A stretch of 56,299 nucleotides of DNA from CAYSLA01 sp964431685 (GTDB taxonomy: Bacteria > Armatimonadota > UBA5829), in NCBI GenBank assembly GCA_964431685.1, contig CAYSLA010000003.1, positions 1-56,299 of the forward strand, in the 5' to 3' direction. Numbering within the stretch: position 1 is the first letter of the stretch; each line of letters begins with the position of its first letter. Positions 7,219 through 16,105 of the stretch are shown one piece after another. The position numbers were made by a program, and so were the translations under genes. The notes beneath the pieces are model-generated. The model saw only the letters and a list, made by a program, of their open reading frames with translations, was not told where the DNA came from and ran no database searches.

Positions 7219-7556
7219 CGCGCCGAATCCCGGCCGGAACGTCGTCGTGAGCAACCGCTTCTTGTGGTATCCACTACTGCGGTATTGAGGATTCGCGAGC
7301 ACCGGCCTGCCCAGCTGCCAGAATGAGTCGTACCGCGTCCAGGGCTTACTAACCGGTGGGAATTGTCTCTCCGCAAATGGTATAATGTGATTGCTCTCCA
7401 GCGTGGTAAGCCGAAATTGCGTCGCAGAGAACCGTGACTGCGTACCGGGTCACAGCGTGCAGAACAACTCGGCTTCTCACGAATGATACAAGCCAATAAG
7501 AGGTCCTGGCCATGGTAACGATGGTTTGCGTTTTGAACCGTCAGAGGAAAGAAAGA
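7219..7556. other. divergent intergenic region between the Ubl operon and pstS
   Basis: About 340 bp with no credible gene. On the plus strand an extended -10 (TGG followed by TATAAT at 7381-7386) probably serves the pst genes and would give a long leader of about 165 bases. No match to the enterobacterial Pho box was seen. Confidence 0.5.
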
Positions 7557-8495
7557 TTGGATAAGAAAACTGCTGTATCCGTTCTGCTGGCGGCACTGAT
7601 CCTGGCATCGGCCGCGGCGTCCACACCCCTGCAGGCTGCACAGCTTTCGGGCACACTGAGCTTGTCCGGCGCCTGGGCAATCTACCCGCTCGTCGTCAAG
7701 TGGGCCGAAGCCTTCAAGAAAGCGAACCCGAAAGTCAAGATGGACATCTCAGCCGGAGGCGCGGGCAAGGGCATGGCTGACGCTCTCGTTGGGGCAGTCG
7801 ATATCGGAATGGTTTCGCGCGAGGTGGATAAGACCGAACTTGCGAAAGGCGCGCTGCCGATTCTCATTGTCAAAGACGCGGTCTTCCCAACCATCAGCGC
7901 ACGCAATCCCGCCGTGAAACGGGCTGCCGCAAAGGGCATGTCGCGCAAGACACTCGTTGACATCTATGTCAGAGGTACGGTCAAGAACTGGCGCGACGTC
8001 GGAGGGGCCAACACTCCGATCCACGCCTACACTCGCTCCGATGCGTGCGGGGCTGCGTCAGCGTGGGCCGCCGCCCTCGGCAAGTTCAAGCAGGATGATC
8101 TGAAGGGAATTGGAGTCTACGGAGATCCTGGACTCCTGGCGGCTGTGGTGCGCGATCCGCTGGGGATGGGCTACAACAACCTGAGCTACGTCTTCACCGG
8201 CGACAAGGTAGCCAGGGGGATAGCGATCGTGCCAATCGACGCCAACAACAACGGCAAGATTGATGCTCACGAGCGAATTGACTCCCTGTCAAAGGCAGAA
8301 AGAGAGATTGCGAGCGGACGCTATATCGGCGCGCGCAGGGAGTATCTCATGACGAAAGGTAAGCCGAAACCACTCGCGCGCGCATTCATCGAATTCGCCC
8401 TGAGCGACGCCGGAAACAAGATAGTCAAAGAGGTCGGAGGCTACGTGCCGTTGTCCGACTCCGAACGTGCCCAGCAACTGCGAAAGATGAGATAG
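7557..8495 (+). CDS. pstS: PstS-like phosphate-binding protein
   Basis: A secreted solute-binding protein of about 312 residues that would capture phosphate for the Pst importer. The TTG at 7557 follows AGGAAAG and begins a normal signal peptide (DKKTAVSVLLAALILASAAA ... LQA). Phosphate-loop regions SGAWAIYP, SAGGAGKG, IGMVSRE and RSDACGAAS correspond to the PstS binding segments, though the usual R-S-x-G-S-G-T is altered. Residues near 230 contain DANNNGKIDAHE, a perfect EF-hand-type calcium loop. First gene of a plus-strand pst operon, 24 bases before pstC. Confidence 0.85.
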   Translation: MDKKTAVSVLLAALILASAAASTPLQAAQLSGTLSLSGAWAIYPLVVKWAEAFKKANPKVKMDISAGGAGKGMADALVGAVDIGMVSREVDKTELAKGALPILIVKDAVFPTISARNPAVKRAAAKGMSRKTLVDIYVRGTVKNWRDVGGANTPIHAYTRSDACGAASAWAAALGKFKQDDLKGIGVYGDPGLLAAVVRDPLGMGYNNLSYVFTGDKVARGIAIVPIDANNNGKIDAHERIDSLSKAEREIASGRYIGARREYLMTKGKPKPLARAFIEFALSDAGNKIVKEVGGYVPLSDSERAQQLRKMR

Positions 8496-8519
8496 CTCCG
8501 GAAGCAAAGGGAATCGAAA

Positions 8520-9440
8520 GTGAGTCTCAGGAGGCGGATAATTGAATTCATCGCAGGCAGGACAATGCTGGCGACATCGCTCTTCTCAGGGGCGCTGGTC
8601 GTCGTCATCGCGGTGGCTCTATATGTCCGCGCAAGTCCACTGATTGAATCAGAATCACTGTGGGCCATAGTATCCGGGGCTGACTGGAAGCCGTCGGAGG
8701 CCAGGTTCGGTCTGAGGCCGTTTATCATAGGCACTGCCTGGGTAACGGTCATCGCCGCGATTATCGCGGTGCCGCTGAGCATCTTCGCGTCAGTCTACCT
8801 TGCCGAATATGCCTCGCCAAGGACGCGTTCGTTTCTCAAGCCTCTTATAGACTTGCTTGCGGGAATTCCGTCGGTAGTTTATGGCGCGTGGGCAGCACTG
8901 GTGATCGTTCCGCTTATCGCCGACCATCTCGGGCCGTACGCTCAAGCCAATCTGAAAAGCGTGCCCCTGGCGGGAGCCGAATACGTAACAGGATACAGCG
9001 TACTGGCCGGCGGAATTGTACTCGCCGTGATGATCATCCCAGTGATAATCTCCGTCTCGGAGGAAGTGCTGCGAGCGGTTCCGCGCGACTATCGCGAAGC
9101 CTCCTACGCGGTAGGGGCTACCCGCCTGGAAACGATAACAAGGGTGGTGATCCGAAGAGCGCTGCGTGGCCTGATGGCAGCAGTTGTGCTGGGCATATCC
9201 CGGGCTCTGGGCGAGACAATGGCTGTCTTGATGGTAGTGGGGAACGTTGTGGCTTCGCCGAAGTCGATATTTGACCCGGCGTACCCACTGCCTGCTCTCA
9301 TAGCCAATAACTACGGTGAGATGATGTCCATACCAATGTATGACTCCGCTCTTCTTTGCGCCGCTCTGGTGCTGCTCGTGGTTGTCCTTTTCTTCAATGT
9401 AGGGGCGCGGCTTGTGCTCGTTAGCGGGATGTCAAGATGA
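8520..9440 (+). CDS. pstC: phosphate ABC transporter permease PstC
   Basis: A 306-residue inner-membrane permease with about six helices and a typical EAA-loop region (DYREASYAVGATRLETITRVV). It pairs with PstA to form the phosphate channel. Start is GTG at 8520 with AGGGA upstream. The stop overlaps the pstA start by ATGA, indicating translational coupling. Confidence 0.93.
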   Translation: MSLRRRIIEFIAGRTMLATSLFSGALVVVIAVALYVRASPLIESESLWAIVSGADWKPSEARFGLRPFIIGTAWVTVIAAIIAVPLSIFASVYLAEYASPRTRSFLKPLIDLLAGIPSVVYGAWAALVIVPLIADHLGPYAQANLKSVPLAGAEYVTGYSVLAGGIVLAVMIIPVIISVSEEVLRAVPRDYREASYAVGATRLETITRVVIRRALRGLMAAVVLGISRALGETMAVLMVVGNVVASPKSIFDPAYPLPALIANNYGEMMSIPMYDSALLCAALVLLVVVLFFNVGARLVLVSGMSR

Positions 9441-10286
9441 CGAGAAGGAGACTGCTGGACAGGTTGCTGAAGTTCGTTGCGGTGGCCTCGATGGGTATCG
9501 TGGTCGCGGTCCTGGCCGCGATACTGGTGACGGTTACTCTCAAGGGGGCCGGGAACCTGAACTGGTCGTTCATAACCCAGATTCCGAAGGGGGACTTACT
9601 ACACGGGCGGCGGCGGCGGAATCGCCAACGCCATCCTGGGTTCTATCTACCTGGCTATCGGCGCAACACTCCTTGCTCTGGCGATCAGCATGCCCACTGT
9701 GCTTTACCTGCGGACCTATGCCGACAGGAGCCGTCTCGCATCAATAGTGAGAGGTCTGCTCGATGTGTTGTGGGGGGTACCGTCAATTGTCTTCGGGGCG
9801 TTCGGGTTCACGCTGATGATCCACCTGGGCATGCGGGCATCGCTGCTTGCCGGCATAATAACAGTGGCGCTCTTCGAACTACCGATTATGATACGGGCTA
9901 TAGACGTAGTGATGAGAATGGTGCCGCGTGAACTGGATGAGGTATCTTATGGCCTCGGAGCCACGCGATGCGAGACGGCCGCAAGAGTAATTACTCGGCA
10001 GGCTCTGCCCGGAATAGTGACTGGAACACTTCTGGCTTTCGGGAGAGGGATTGGGGACGCTGCTTCTGTGCTCTTTACTGCCGGGTTCACCGACCGCATC
10101 CCGGAGAGCCTTACTCAACCAGCTGCGACGCTGCCACTGGCGATCTTCTTTCAGTTGGGGACACCTTTTGAGGAAGTCCATAGCAGGGCGTACGGCACTG
10201 CTTTAGTGTTGGTGATAATCGTGCTTGTGACGAGCGTTCTGTCGCGCATTCTCAGCGCTCGATTGGGCAAGTATGTGGTGAAATGA
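9437..10286 (+). pseudogene. pstA: phosphate ABC transporter permease PstA, interrupted by a one-base frameshift
   Basis: The reading frame opens with a PstA-like N-terminus (MTRRRLLDRLLKF ... SFITQIPKG) and then runs into nonsense. The rest of a normal PstA, starting near TGGGGGIANAILGS and including the DEVSYGLGATRCETAARVI coupling loop, continues in the +1 frame to 10286. Removing one G from the G5 run at 9589-9593 restores a continuous product (IPKGTYYTGGGGG). Since pstS, pstC and pstB are intact, a sequencing or assembly indel, or a recent phase change in the homopolymer, is as likely as true gene loss. Confidence 0.85.
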
Positions 10287-10295
10287 GGAGCGTTT

Positions 10296-11054
10296 ATGCC
10301 TAGCCCGCACATTACAGTCCGCAATCTCAATCTCTTCTACCACAATGCCCAAGTGCTTAGAGACGTCAGCGTCAGCATACACGCCCTGCACGTTACGGCG
10401 ATCATCGGCCCGTCGGGATGCGGCAAGACCAGTCTGCTGAAATGCATCAATCGTATGGCAGAACTCTCGGCGGCGGCGCGCGTGAGCGGCGAGATACTTA
10501 TCGGCGGCCAGAATATCTATGAAAGAAGTGTAGACGTCACGGCGGTACGCAAACGTATCGGTTTGATAGCCCAGAAGCCGACAGTGCTGCCGATGTCTAT
10601 CTTTGAGAATGTCGCCTATGGCCCCAGGATCTACGGCGCAGGGCCGAAGAAGAAACTGAGGGATACGGTGGAGAAATGCCTCAGGACGGTCGGACTGTGG
10701 GATGAAGTGCATACCCGGCCTAAGGACCCTGCCAGCAGGCTCTCAATCGGCCAGCAGCAGCGTCTGTGCCTGGCACGCGGACTTGCCGTGGAGCCCGAAG
10801 TTCTGCTCTTCGATGAACCGACTTCTTCGCTTGACCCGACCTCTGCTCTGCGCATAGAGCGGGTCATAACCGAGCTCAAGACCAACTACACCTGCGTGGT
10901 CGTCACCCACAATCTCGCTCAGGCGCGGCGGATCGCGGATCACGTTCTCTTTATGTCTGACGGCAAACTGGTCGAGCACGGCGCGGCGGATGCAGTGTTC
11001 GAGTCACCCCGCCACGCTCAGACGCAGGCCTACATTAGTGACGAGAGCCTGTAG
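10296..11054 (+). CDS. pstB: phosphate ABC transporter ATP-binding protein PstB
   Basis: A 252-residue ABC ATPase that powers phosphate import. Walker A GPSGCGKTS, signature LSIGQQQR (the usual LSGGQ has I for G), Walker B VLLFDEPTSSLDP and the switch His in VVVTHNL are present. GAGGAG lies six bases before the ATG. No phoU follows; the operon ends before a convergent gene. Confidence 0.95.
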   Translation: MPSPHITVRNLNLFYHNAQVLRDVSVSIHALHVTAIIGPSGCGKTSLLKCINRMAELSAAARVSGEILIGGQNIYERSVDVTAVRKRIGLIAQKPTVLPMSIFENVAYGPRIYGAGPKKKLRDTVEKCLRTVGLWDEVHTRPKDPASRLSIGQQQRLCLARGLAVEPEVLLFDEPTSSLDPTSALRIERVITELKTNYTCVVVTHNLAQARRIADHVLFMSDGKLVEHGAADAVFESPRHAQTQAYISDESL

Positions 11055-11133
11055 GCCGATTTGTCCCTGCGCGTGGATCGCGTGGTAAAGAGTTAGAGCC
11101 AAGAGCTCGGATCGGAGTGGTGATTCGCTTTGC

Positions 11134-11173
11134 GGAGGTGACGCCTCCTCCAATCTTGGGGAGCGTCACCTCC
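11134..11173. terminator. hairpin between convergent pstB and leuB-like gene
   Basis: A perfect 11-bp stem (GGAGGTGACGC pairing with GCGTCACCTCC), extended by CTCC/GGAG, lies between the ends of two convergent genes. There is no T-run, so it may act as a bidirectional terminator or mRNA 3'-end stabiliser. Confidence 0.5.
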
Positions 11174-11215
11174 ATCTCTGTGTACGGAAGGTCCGGAACG
11201 AGGCTTCTGCGGCTT

Positions 11216-12274
11216 CTAAGCGTTGGCCACGTACTCGGCCACCAGATCTCCGACTTCGGTTGTGGAATAGCCCATCTTGCCGGCGCTCATACTCTTCAGC
11301 TTGCTGCCGGTAACGTGCGCCACGGCCTTGTCGACCAAGTCAGCGGCCTTGGCTTCACCCAGCGTTTCCAGCATCATCTGCAAAGCGCCGATTGCGGCGA
11401 GCGGGTTGATGACATTCATTCCAGTATACTTGGGCGCTGAACCGCCGATAGGCTCGAACATCGAGACTCCGTTGGGATTGATGTTTCCGCCCGCGGCTAT
11501 CCCCATTCCGCCCTGGGTCATGGCGCCGAGGTCTGTAATGATATCGCCAAACATGTTATCTGTAACGATGACGTCGAACCATTCCGGATTCTTGACCATC
11601 CACATAGTCGTGGCATCGACGTGCGCATAGTCAGTCTTGATATCCGGGTAGTCTTTGGCGACTTCGTAGAAGGTGCGCTCCCAAAGGTCGAATGCGAACG
11701 TCAGAACGTTTGTCTTGCCGCACAGGGTCAGTGTCTTCCTGCGGTCGCGCTTCCGGCAATACTCAAAAGCGAACCTAATGCACCGCTCAACGCCTTTTCG
11801 GGTGTTGATGGACTCTTGCACCGCCACTTCATCAAGCGTGCCTTTTTTCAGCACTCCGCCTGCACCCGCATAGAGCCCTTCAGTGTTCTCTCGGACCACG
11901 ACATAGTCGATGTCCGCAGGGCCCTTGTCCTTGAGCGGGGTCTCGACTCCAGGGTAGAGTTTCACCGGACGCAGGTTGATGTACTGGTCGAGGCCAAAAC
12001 GCAGAGCCAGCAATATGCCCTTCTCCAGAATCCCCGGTTTGACGTCGGGATGTCCGATGGCGCCCAGATATATGGCGTCGTACTTGCTCATCTCTTCGCA
12101 GGCGTTCTCCGGAAGCACCTCGCCGGTCCTGAGATACCTGTCCCCGCCCCAGTCGTAAGGTGTGACTTCGTAACTGAACCCGGTCTTTTCGCTCGCGACT
12201 TTGAGTACTTTCAGTCCCTCAGCCACAACTTCCGGGCCGGTTCCGTCGCCGCCCAACACTGCTATCTTATGCAT
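11216..12274 (-). CDS. leuB: 3-isopropylmalate dehydrogenase-like beta-decarboxylating dehydrogenase
   Basis: A 352-residue enzyme of the isopropylmalate/isocitrate/tartrate dehydrogenase family. GDGTGPEV at the N-terminus, YVVVRENTEGLYAG, the Asp cluster TDNMFGDIITDLGA and GSAPKYTG are the substrate, metal and NAD-binding segments. The likely reaction is oxidative decarboxylation of 3-isopropylmalate in leucine synthesis, but no other leu gene is nearby, so homoisocitrate or tartrate specificity cannot be excluded. GGAGGAA precedes the ATG. Confidence 0.85.
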   Translation of the reverse strand: MHKIAVLGGDGTGPEVVAEGLKVLKVASEKTGFSYEVTPYDWGGDRYLRTGEVLPENACEEMSKYDAIYLGAIGHPDVKPGILEKGILLALRFGLDQYINLRPVKLYPGVETPLKDKGPADIDYVVVRENTEGLYAGAGGVLKKGTLDEVAVQESINTRKGVERCIRFAFEYCRKRDRRKTLTLCGKTNVLTFAFDLWERTFYEVAKDYPDIKTDYAHVDATTMWMVKNPEWFDVIVTDNMFGDIITDLGAMTQGGMGIAAGGNINPNGVSMFEPIGGSAPKYTGMNVINPLAAIGALQMMLETLGEAKAADLVDKAVAHVTGSKLKSMSAGKMGYSTTEVGDLVAEYVANA

Positions 12275-12348
12275 TTGCTCTGATTCCTCCGTGCGTTATG
12301 TGATTCCGCGGCAAAACCACCTTCCGCGGTTCCAGGATGATACTTGCA

Positions 12349-12377
12349 GTGTATTATACACAAAATCGCCCGTTTTT
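12349..12377 (-). promoter_or_regulatory. leuB promoter with AAAAACGGGC box; overlaps dyad GTGTATTATACAC
   Basis: On the minus strand TATAAT (12353-12358) is preceded at exactly 9 bases by AAAAACGGGC (12368-12377). The -10 lies in a perfect 13-bp dyad, GTGTATTATACAC (12349-12361), that could be an operator shared with the divergent WYL regulator gene. The same box and spacing occur before pfp and the 121-residue gene at 39404. Confidence 0.55.
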
Positions 12378-12446
12378 TTCCATGTGCAGGATTTTCGGCT
12401 GTCAAGGACTAACAGGAAATCAGGCATACTTGAGGGTAAAGATCTT

Positions 12447-13409
12447 ATGAGCAAATCAACTCTGATTATCGACACTATCAGGATTATACGGGAGAATCCG
12501 GGCATAACGATCGACTCGCTGGCGAGAGAGCTTGCAAGAAGCGAGCGGACAGTATATCGGTGGCTTGCGGAGATATGCAGCGACCTGAAGACGCGAATCT
12601 ACTGCGAGGACGGCGGCTACTACATCGAAGATCGCGACTACAGCAGCGTGCTTGACCTCACGGCCAGGGAGTTGCTTGCGGTGAGGATGAGCCTTAAGGC
12701 TCCGGCGTTTGCCAGCAATTCGCCAATGTCAGATGCCGCTCACTCATCGTGGATGAAGATACGGGCGGCTTCGCATGACGCCAAACTGCAGAATGTCGAC
12801 AGGCTGTCGGCAATGCACGCCGTAGGCGCCGTGCCCCCATCCGAGGTGTCTGCGGATATAGCCGAAGCGCTGGAACGGGCAACGGCCCAGCGCCACGTCA
12901 TCAGAGTCACATACCGCTCTCCGAGGAGTGAGGTGGTCCGCCCCTACAGGTTCAGACCCTATGCGGTAGCATTCAGAAGGCACAGTTGGTACGTTGTGGG
13001 CCACAGCACTCACCACAGCAAGACGATAACACTGAAGATGGCGCGCGTGCACTCGGTAGTAGATACCGGCAAAGAGTTCGAAGTGCCAGACGAGTTCTCC
13101 ATCGAAGAGTACTTCAAGAACTCGTGGGAAGTGTGGGCTGGTGATGAGCCGGTGAATGTGCGAATCCGCTTTCCGAAGAAACTCGCAGCGATGATGTCGG
13201 AGACCAGGAGACACCCGACTCAGGTAATCTACCCCCAGCCTGACGGCAGCATCATCTTCGAAGTAATCGTCTCCGGCATTGAGGAGATCGGAACCTGGAT
13301 CATGGGTTACGGCGGCGATGCTGAGGTGTTGGAGCCGGAATCACTGCGTCAGCACGTCCTCGAAAAGGCGCAGGGCATTCTGGCACTCTACGCGGCTCCA
13401 CAAAAATAA
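12447..13409 (+). CDS. WYL-domain transcriptional regulator
   Basis: A 320-residue regulator with an N-terminal winged helix-turn-helix (ITIDSLARELARSERTVYRWL) and a WYL ligand-sensing domain (VIRVTYRSPRSE, RPYAVAFRRHSWYVVGHS), followed by a WCX-like C-terminal region. The WYL triad appears here as WYV. ATG at 12447 follows GAGGG at somewhat long spacing; the open frame extends upstream but overlaps the leuB promoter. Divergent orientation suggests it may control itself or leuB. WYL proteins usually sense nucleic acid or small ligands; the ligand here is unknown. Confidence 0.88.
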   Translation: MSKSTLIIDTIRIIRENPGITIDSLARELARSERTVYRWLAEICSDLKTRIYCEDGGYYIEDRDYSSVLDLTARELLAVRMSLKAPAFASNSPMSDAAHSSWMKIRAASHDAKLQNVDRLSAMHAVGAVPPSEVSADIAEALERATAQRHVIRVTYRSPRSEVVRPYRFRPYAVAFRRHSWYVVGHSTHHSKTITLKMARVHSVVDTGKEFEVPDEFSIEEYFKNSWEVWAGDEPVNVRIRFPKKLAAMMSETRRHPTQVIYPQPDGSIIFEVIVSGIEEIGTWIMGYGGDAEVLEPESLRQHVLEKAQGILALYAAPQK

Positions 13410-13488
13410 GTCTGCATACAAACGGAGATACTGACACGTTCTGACAGTGCCTTTGTCTATCATGTATATATGGGAGACGATTGGTGAA

Positions 13489-13677
13489 ATGAAGAACGTG
13501 GAGAAGACCATATCAGGTGACCTGGCCGAGTATCTTAGGCCTCGAAGAAATGTCGTGCGCCGTGTGCAGGATGCTGTTAGCGAGAGTAGCAGCCACCCGC
13601 CGGACGTGAAGAACCTCGAAGAGCATTTGCGGGAGTGCGCACGACGGGCGCTGCTTACCCCATCAGGCGACGACTAG
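13489..13677 (+). CDS. small hypothetical protein
   Basis: A 62-residue charged, probably helical protein (MKNVEKTISGDLAEYLRPRR start) that I do not recognise. A plausible promoter (CTGACA, 18 bases, TATATA) lies just upstream. The ATG at 13489 was preferred over 13447 because the latter sits in the promoter. The ribosome site is weak. It stands alone between the WYL regulator and the convergent helicase gene. Confidence 0.45.
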   Translation: MKNVEKTISGDLAEYLRPRRNVVRRVQDAVSESSSHPPDVKNLEEHLRECARRALLTPSGDD

Positions 13678-13704
13678 CAGGAACTCAGCCTGTCCGTCAG
13701 ATCG

Positions 13705-15432
13705 TCAGTATCCGCCGGATTTCGCGGCTCTGGCTTTGCGCTGCTCTGCGAAGTAGCCGGGTGTTCTCGCTGAGCGCACCTTGGCAGGGCTGGCGGAACG
13801 GCTCCCGGATGACTTGCGAACCTGCGCGGGGCCTGATGGCCGGTTGCGCGGCGCCATCGGAGCGCGCTTGAACTCATCCCTGACCGGAACACGTCCCCCC
13901 TCCGTTTCGGAGGGGGCTAGGGGGAGGTGCGGGGCCGGTGCGCTGTAGTCAAAAGATTCCAGCTTGCGTCGCTCGATGGGACCGCCTTGCGCCTTCTCGA
14001 TGTCGAAGACCGTCGCCGCATCCTTTGGGGTCACCAGAGTAATCGCGTCACCCTCGCGTTCCATCCGCCCGGTCCGCCCGATGCGGTGCAGATATGTGTC
14101 GGCGGTATCAGGGATGTCATAGTTGATGACGTGGGATATGGTCGCAACATCCAGGCCGCGTGCGGCGATATCGGTGGCAACCAGTATCTGGCACCGACCT
14201 CCCCGGAAATCGTCCAGCGCAACCTGCCGCTGATTCTGTGACCTGTTTGCGTGCAGCGCGGCGGTTCTGTATCCGGCCTTCTGAATCTGCTCTGCGACGC
14301 GGTTCGCGCGGTGCTTTGTGCGTGTGAAGATCAGCACCGAGTTGGTGTCGGAACGTTCGAGAACGTTTAGGACCATCGAGGTCTTAAGGTGTTCCGGGCA
14401 CGGGTAAAGCGCGTGCGCGATGGTCCTGGGAGGCGCACAGATATCTACGTCCACTCGCTGCGGATTCCTCAGAGTCTCTTCACTCAGCTTCATCAGCTCA
14501 GGTGCGAAGGTGGCCGAAAACAGCATTGTGTGGCGCTCTCTCGGAAGTTGAGTAAGTATGCGCCGGATGGGCGGAAGAAATCCCATGTCCAGCATTCTGT
14601 CCGCCTCGTCCAACACAAGCTTGGTCACGTGCGAGAAATCCGTATTGCCGCGATCCATATGGTCGAGCAACCTGCCCGGACAAGCGACTATTACATCGGC
14701 TCCGTTCTTGAGAGCCTGTTCCTGTGGGATCATCCCGACTCCGCCGTAGACTGTCGCCGATTTTATCTTCGTGAACTTGCCCAACTGTTTGAACGTGTCG
14801 TTTATCTGCTCCGCCAGCTCTCGGGTGGGCGTTAGCACAATAGCTCTGGTGTGGCATTTATCGCCCGGGTTGTCCAGCAGATGCTGGAGTATTGGCAGAA
14901 CGAACGCGGCCGTTTTGCCGGTTCCAGTCTGAGCAGTGCCGATCAGATCCTGTCCTGCAAGAGCAATGGGAATTGTCGAGGTCTGCACTGGTGTGGGGAT
15001 GTCATACCCGGCCGCGCCAATCGCGCGGAGCAGGCGCGGGTCCAGATTGAACTGCGCGAATGTCATTTCACCGGAAGGCGCGTCGTTGCCCTGTCTGGTC
15101 TTCTTGGGCTTGCGCAAGACGAACTTCCTGGGGCCGGTCTCGGCGGTCGCTTCCCGAACGGTCTTGAAGCACTCTGCGCAATGCACGGGCTTTTCCGCAG
15201 AGGGTTTGAAAGGCACTTGGGCTTCTTTGCCGCAGGTTGAGCACGGGGCGGTGTACGTCTGCGTGTCGCCACCCCTGCTGTGTCTGCGCCTGCCGGTTCG
15301 CCTGGTGTGGCATTCCGCGCACCGCGTCGGAGGGTTGAGGCCCTCCTGCAAGAACTGCTGCTGCATCTGTGCAGTGAATATGAACGTCTGCTCGCAGTCG
15401 CGGCACACGCACTCTTTGTCTTGATACTTCAA
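13705..15432 (-). CDS. DEAD-box RNA helicase with N-terminal zinc modules
   Basis: An ATP-dependent RNA helicase of about 575 residues. The N-terminus has a zinc-ribbon module (CVCRDC ... RCAEC) and a second CxxC pair (CSTC ... CAEC), then a full helicase core: Q motif, AQTGTGKT, PTRELA, DEAD in LVLDEADRML, SAT, and HRIGRTGR. The TTG at 15432 has AGGAG nine bases upstream and puts the protein start right before YQDK-C, as in other zinc-ribbon proteins of this type; the ATG/TTG near 15530 have no ribosome site. The basic C-terminal tail includes an in-frame palindromic repeat (13895-13930). Confidence 0.88.
   Translation of the reverse strand: MKYQDKECVCRDCEQTFIFTAQMQQQFLQEGLNPPTRCAECHTRRTGRRRHSRGGDTQTYTAPCSTCGKEAQVPFKPSAEKPVHCAECFKTVREATAETGPRKFVLRKPKKTRQGNDAPSGEMTFAQFNLDPRLLRAIGAAGYDIPTPVQTSTIPIALAGQDLIGTAQTGTGKTAAFVLPILQHLLDNPGDKCHTRAIVLTPTRELAEQINDTFKQLGKFTKIKSATVYGGVGMIPQEQALKNGADVIVACPGRLLDHMDRGNTDFSHVTKLVLDEADRMLDMGFLPPIRRILTQLPRERHTMLFSATFAPELMKLSEETLRNPQRVDVDICAPPRTIAHALYPCPEHLKTSMVLNVLERSDTNSVLIFTRTKHRANRVAEQIQKAGYRTAALHANRSQNQRQVALDDFRGGRCQILVATDIAARGLDVATISHVINYDIPDTADTYLHRIGRTGRMEREGDAITLVTPKDAATVFDIEKAQGGPIERRKLESFDYSAPAPHLPLAPSETEGGRVPVRDEFKRAPMAPRNRPSGPAQVRKSSGSRSASPAKVRSARTPGYFAEQRKARAAKSGGY
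13886..13930. repeat. palindromic repeat in frame within the helicase gene
   Basis: CCCCCCTCCG-TTT-CGGAGGGGG followed by CTAGGGGGAGGTG belongs to the same family as the perfect hairpin at 4586-4618. It encodes the segment LPLAPSETEGGR in the variable tail and leaves the reading frame open. Confidence 0.7.
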
Positions 15433-15572
15433 ATACTTGAACTCCTGGTTGTGTTTTACACCATTGTCTCCGAGGCTTGAAGCGAGTGAGCCAGCCGAAC
15501 CGAAGATCTCAGGGGACAACCAGGCCATAGCCAAAGCAACGTAACAATCTCTGCTATTATATCACGAATGAC

Positions 15573-15590
15573 GCAAAATGTATAATTTGC
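15573..15590. promoter_or_regulatory. possible operator/promoter before the HEPN/MNT remnant
   Basis: An imperfect dyad (GCAAA at 15573, TTTGC ending at 15590) encloses a plus-strand TATAAT at 15581-15586. It could be an autoregulatory site of the toxin-antitoxin pair. No matching -35 was found. Confidence 0.3.
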
Positions 15591-15629
15591 ACTGGATTGC
15601 ACGAGTGATACGACTCTCGCAAAGCTGCC

Positions 15630-15815
15630 TTGTCGGAGCACCTCAGTCCGAATCAGCTTGACTTCATACGCCGCCTCGAGCCGATAAATGTCGAAAGCCG
15701 ATATCCTGCGGATCGCGAACTACTTGCCAGAGCGCTCTCGCGAGAGAAGTGCGTGCAGATTCTGGAGCAAACGACGGAGATGTACAGATGGATAGAGCTG
15801 AAGCTATCAGGATAG
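15630..15815 (+). pseudogene. N-terminally truncated HEPN (HepT-like) toxin remnant
   Basis: The 61 residues LSPNQLDFIRRL ... INVESRYPADRELLARAL ... CVQILEQTTEMYRWIE match the C-terminal half of HEPN toxins, which normally run to about 120-130 residues. The N-terminal helices are missing and an in-frame stop lies just upstream. It overlaps the nucleotidyltransferase gene by 28 bases, the usual linkage of HEPN/MNT pairs. A TTG at 15630 could still start a short peptide. Confidence 0.65.
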
Positions 15816-16105
15816 CCAAGCGGTATTCGGATAGAGTGTGCGAGAAGATGCAGGTACGGAAGGTTGTCCTGTATGGCTCGCAGCTCCGAGGGGACGCGCA
15901 CGACGACAGTGACATAGACATAGCCGTTATTACTCGTGGGCTTGAGCAGGACTATCTTGACATTGCCGCTGAGCTATACCGTATCCGAAGTGAGGTAGAT
16001 ATTCACATCGAGCCAATATTGCTCGATGAGACACGTGACCGAACCGGTTTCGTCAAGGAAATCGTCAGAACCGGCGAATCCGTGTATGAGTCGGAAGAAG
16101 ACTGA
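15788..16105 (+). CDS. MNT-type nucleotidyltransferase (HEPN/MNT antitoxin)
   Basis: A 105-residue minimal nucleotidyltransferase. The signature GSQLRGDAHDDSDIDIAV gives GS-x9-D-x-D, the metal-binding core. In HEPN/MNT (HepT/MntA, type VII) systems this protein neutralises the HEPN ribonuclease, in characterised cases by AMPylation. GGAG precedes the ATG at 15788. Its partner here is truncated, so the antitoxin may be a leftover. Confidence 0.85.
   Translation: MDRAEAIRIAKRYSDRVCEKMQVRKVVLYGSQLRGDAHDDSDIDIAVITRGLEQDYLDIAAELYRIRSEVDIHIEPILLDETRDRTGFVKEIVRTGESVYESEED

Noticed and set aside
11101..11112. Solo end of the MITE (AAGAGCTCGG)
   Set aside because: Only ten bases match and there is no second end or target duplication within 200 bp.
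13447..13488. Upstream start for the 62-residue protein
   Set aside because: The extra codons overlap a plausible -10 region and have no ribosome site.
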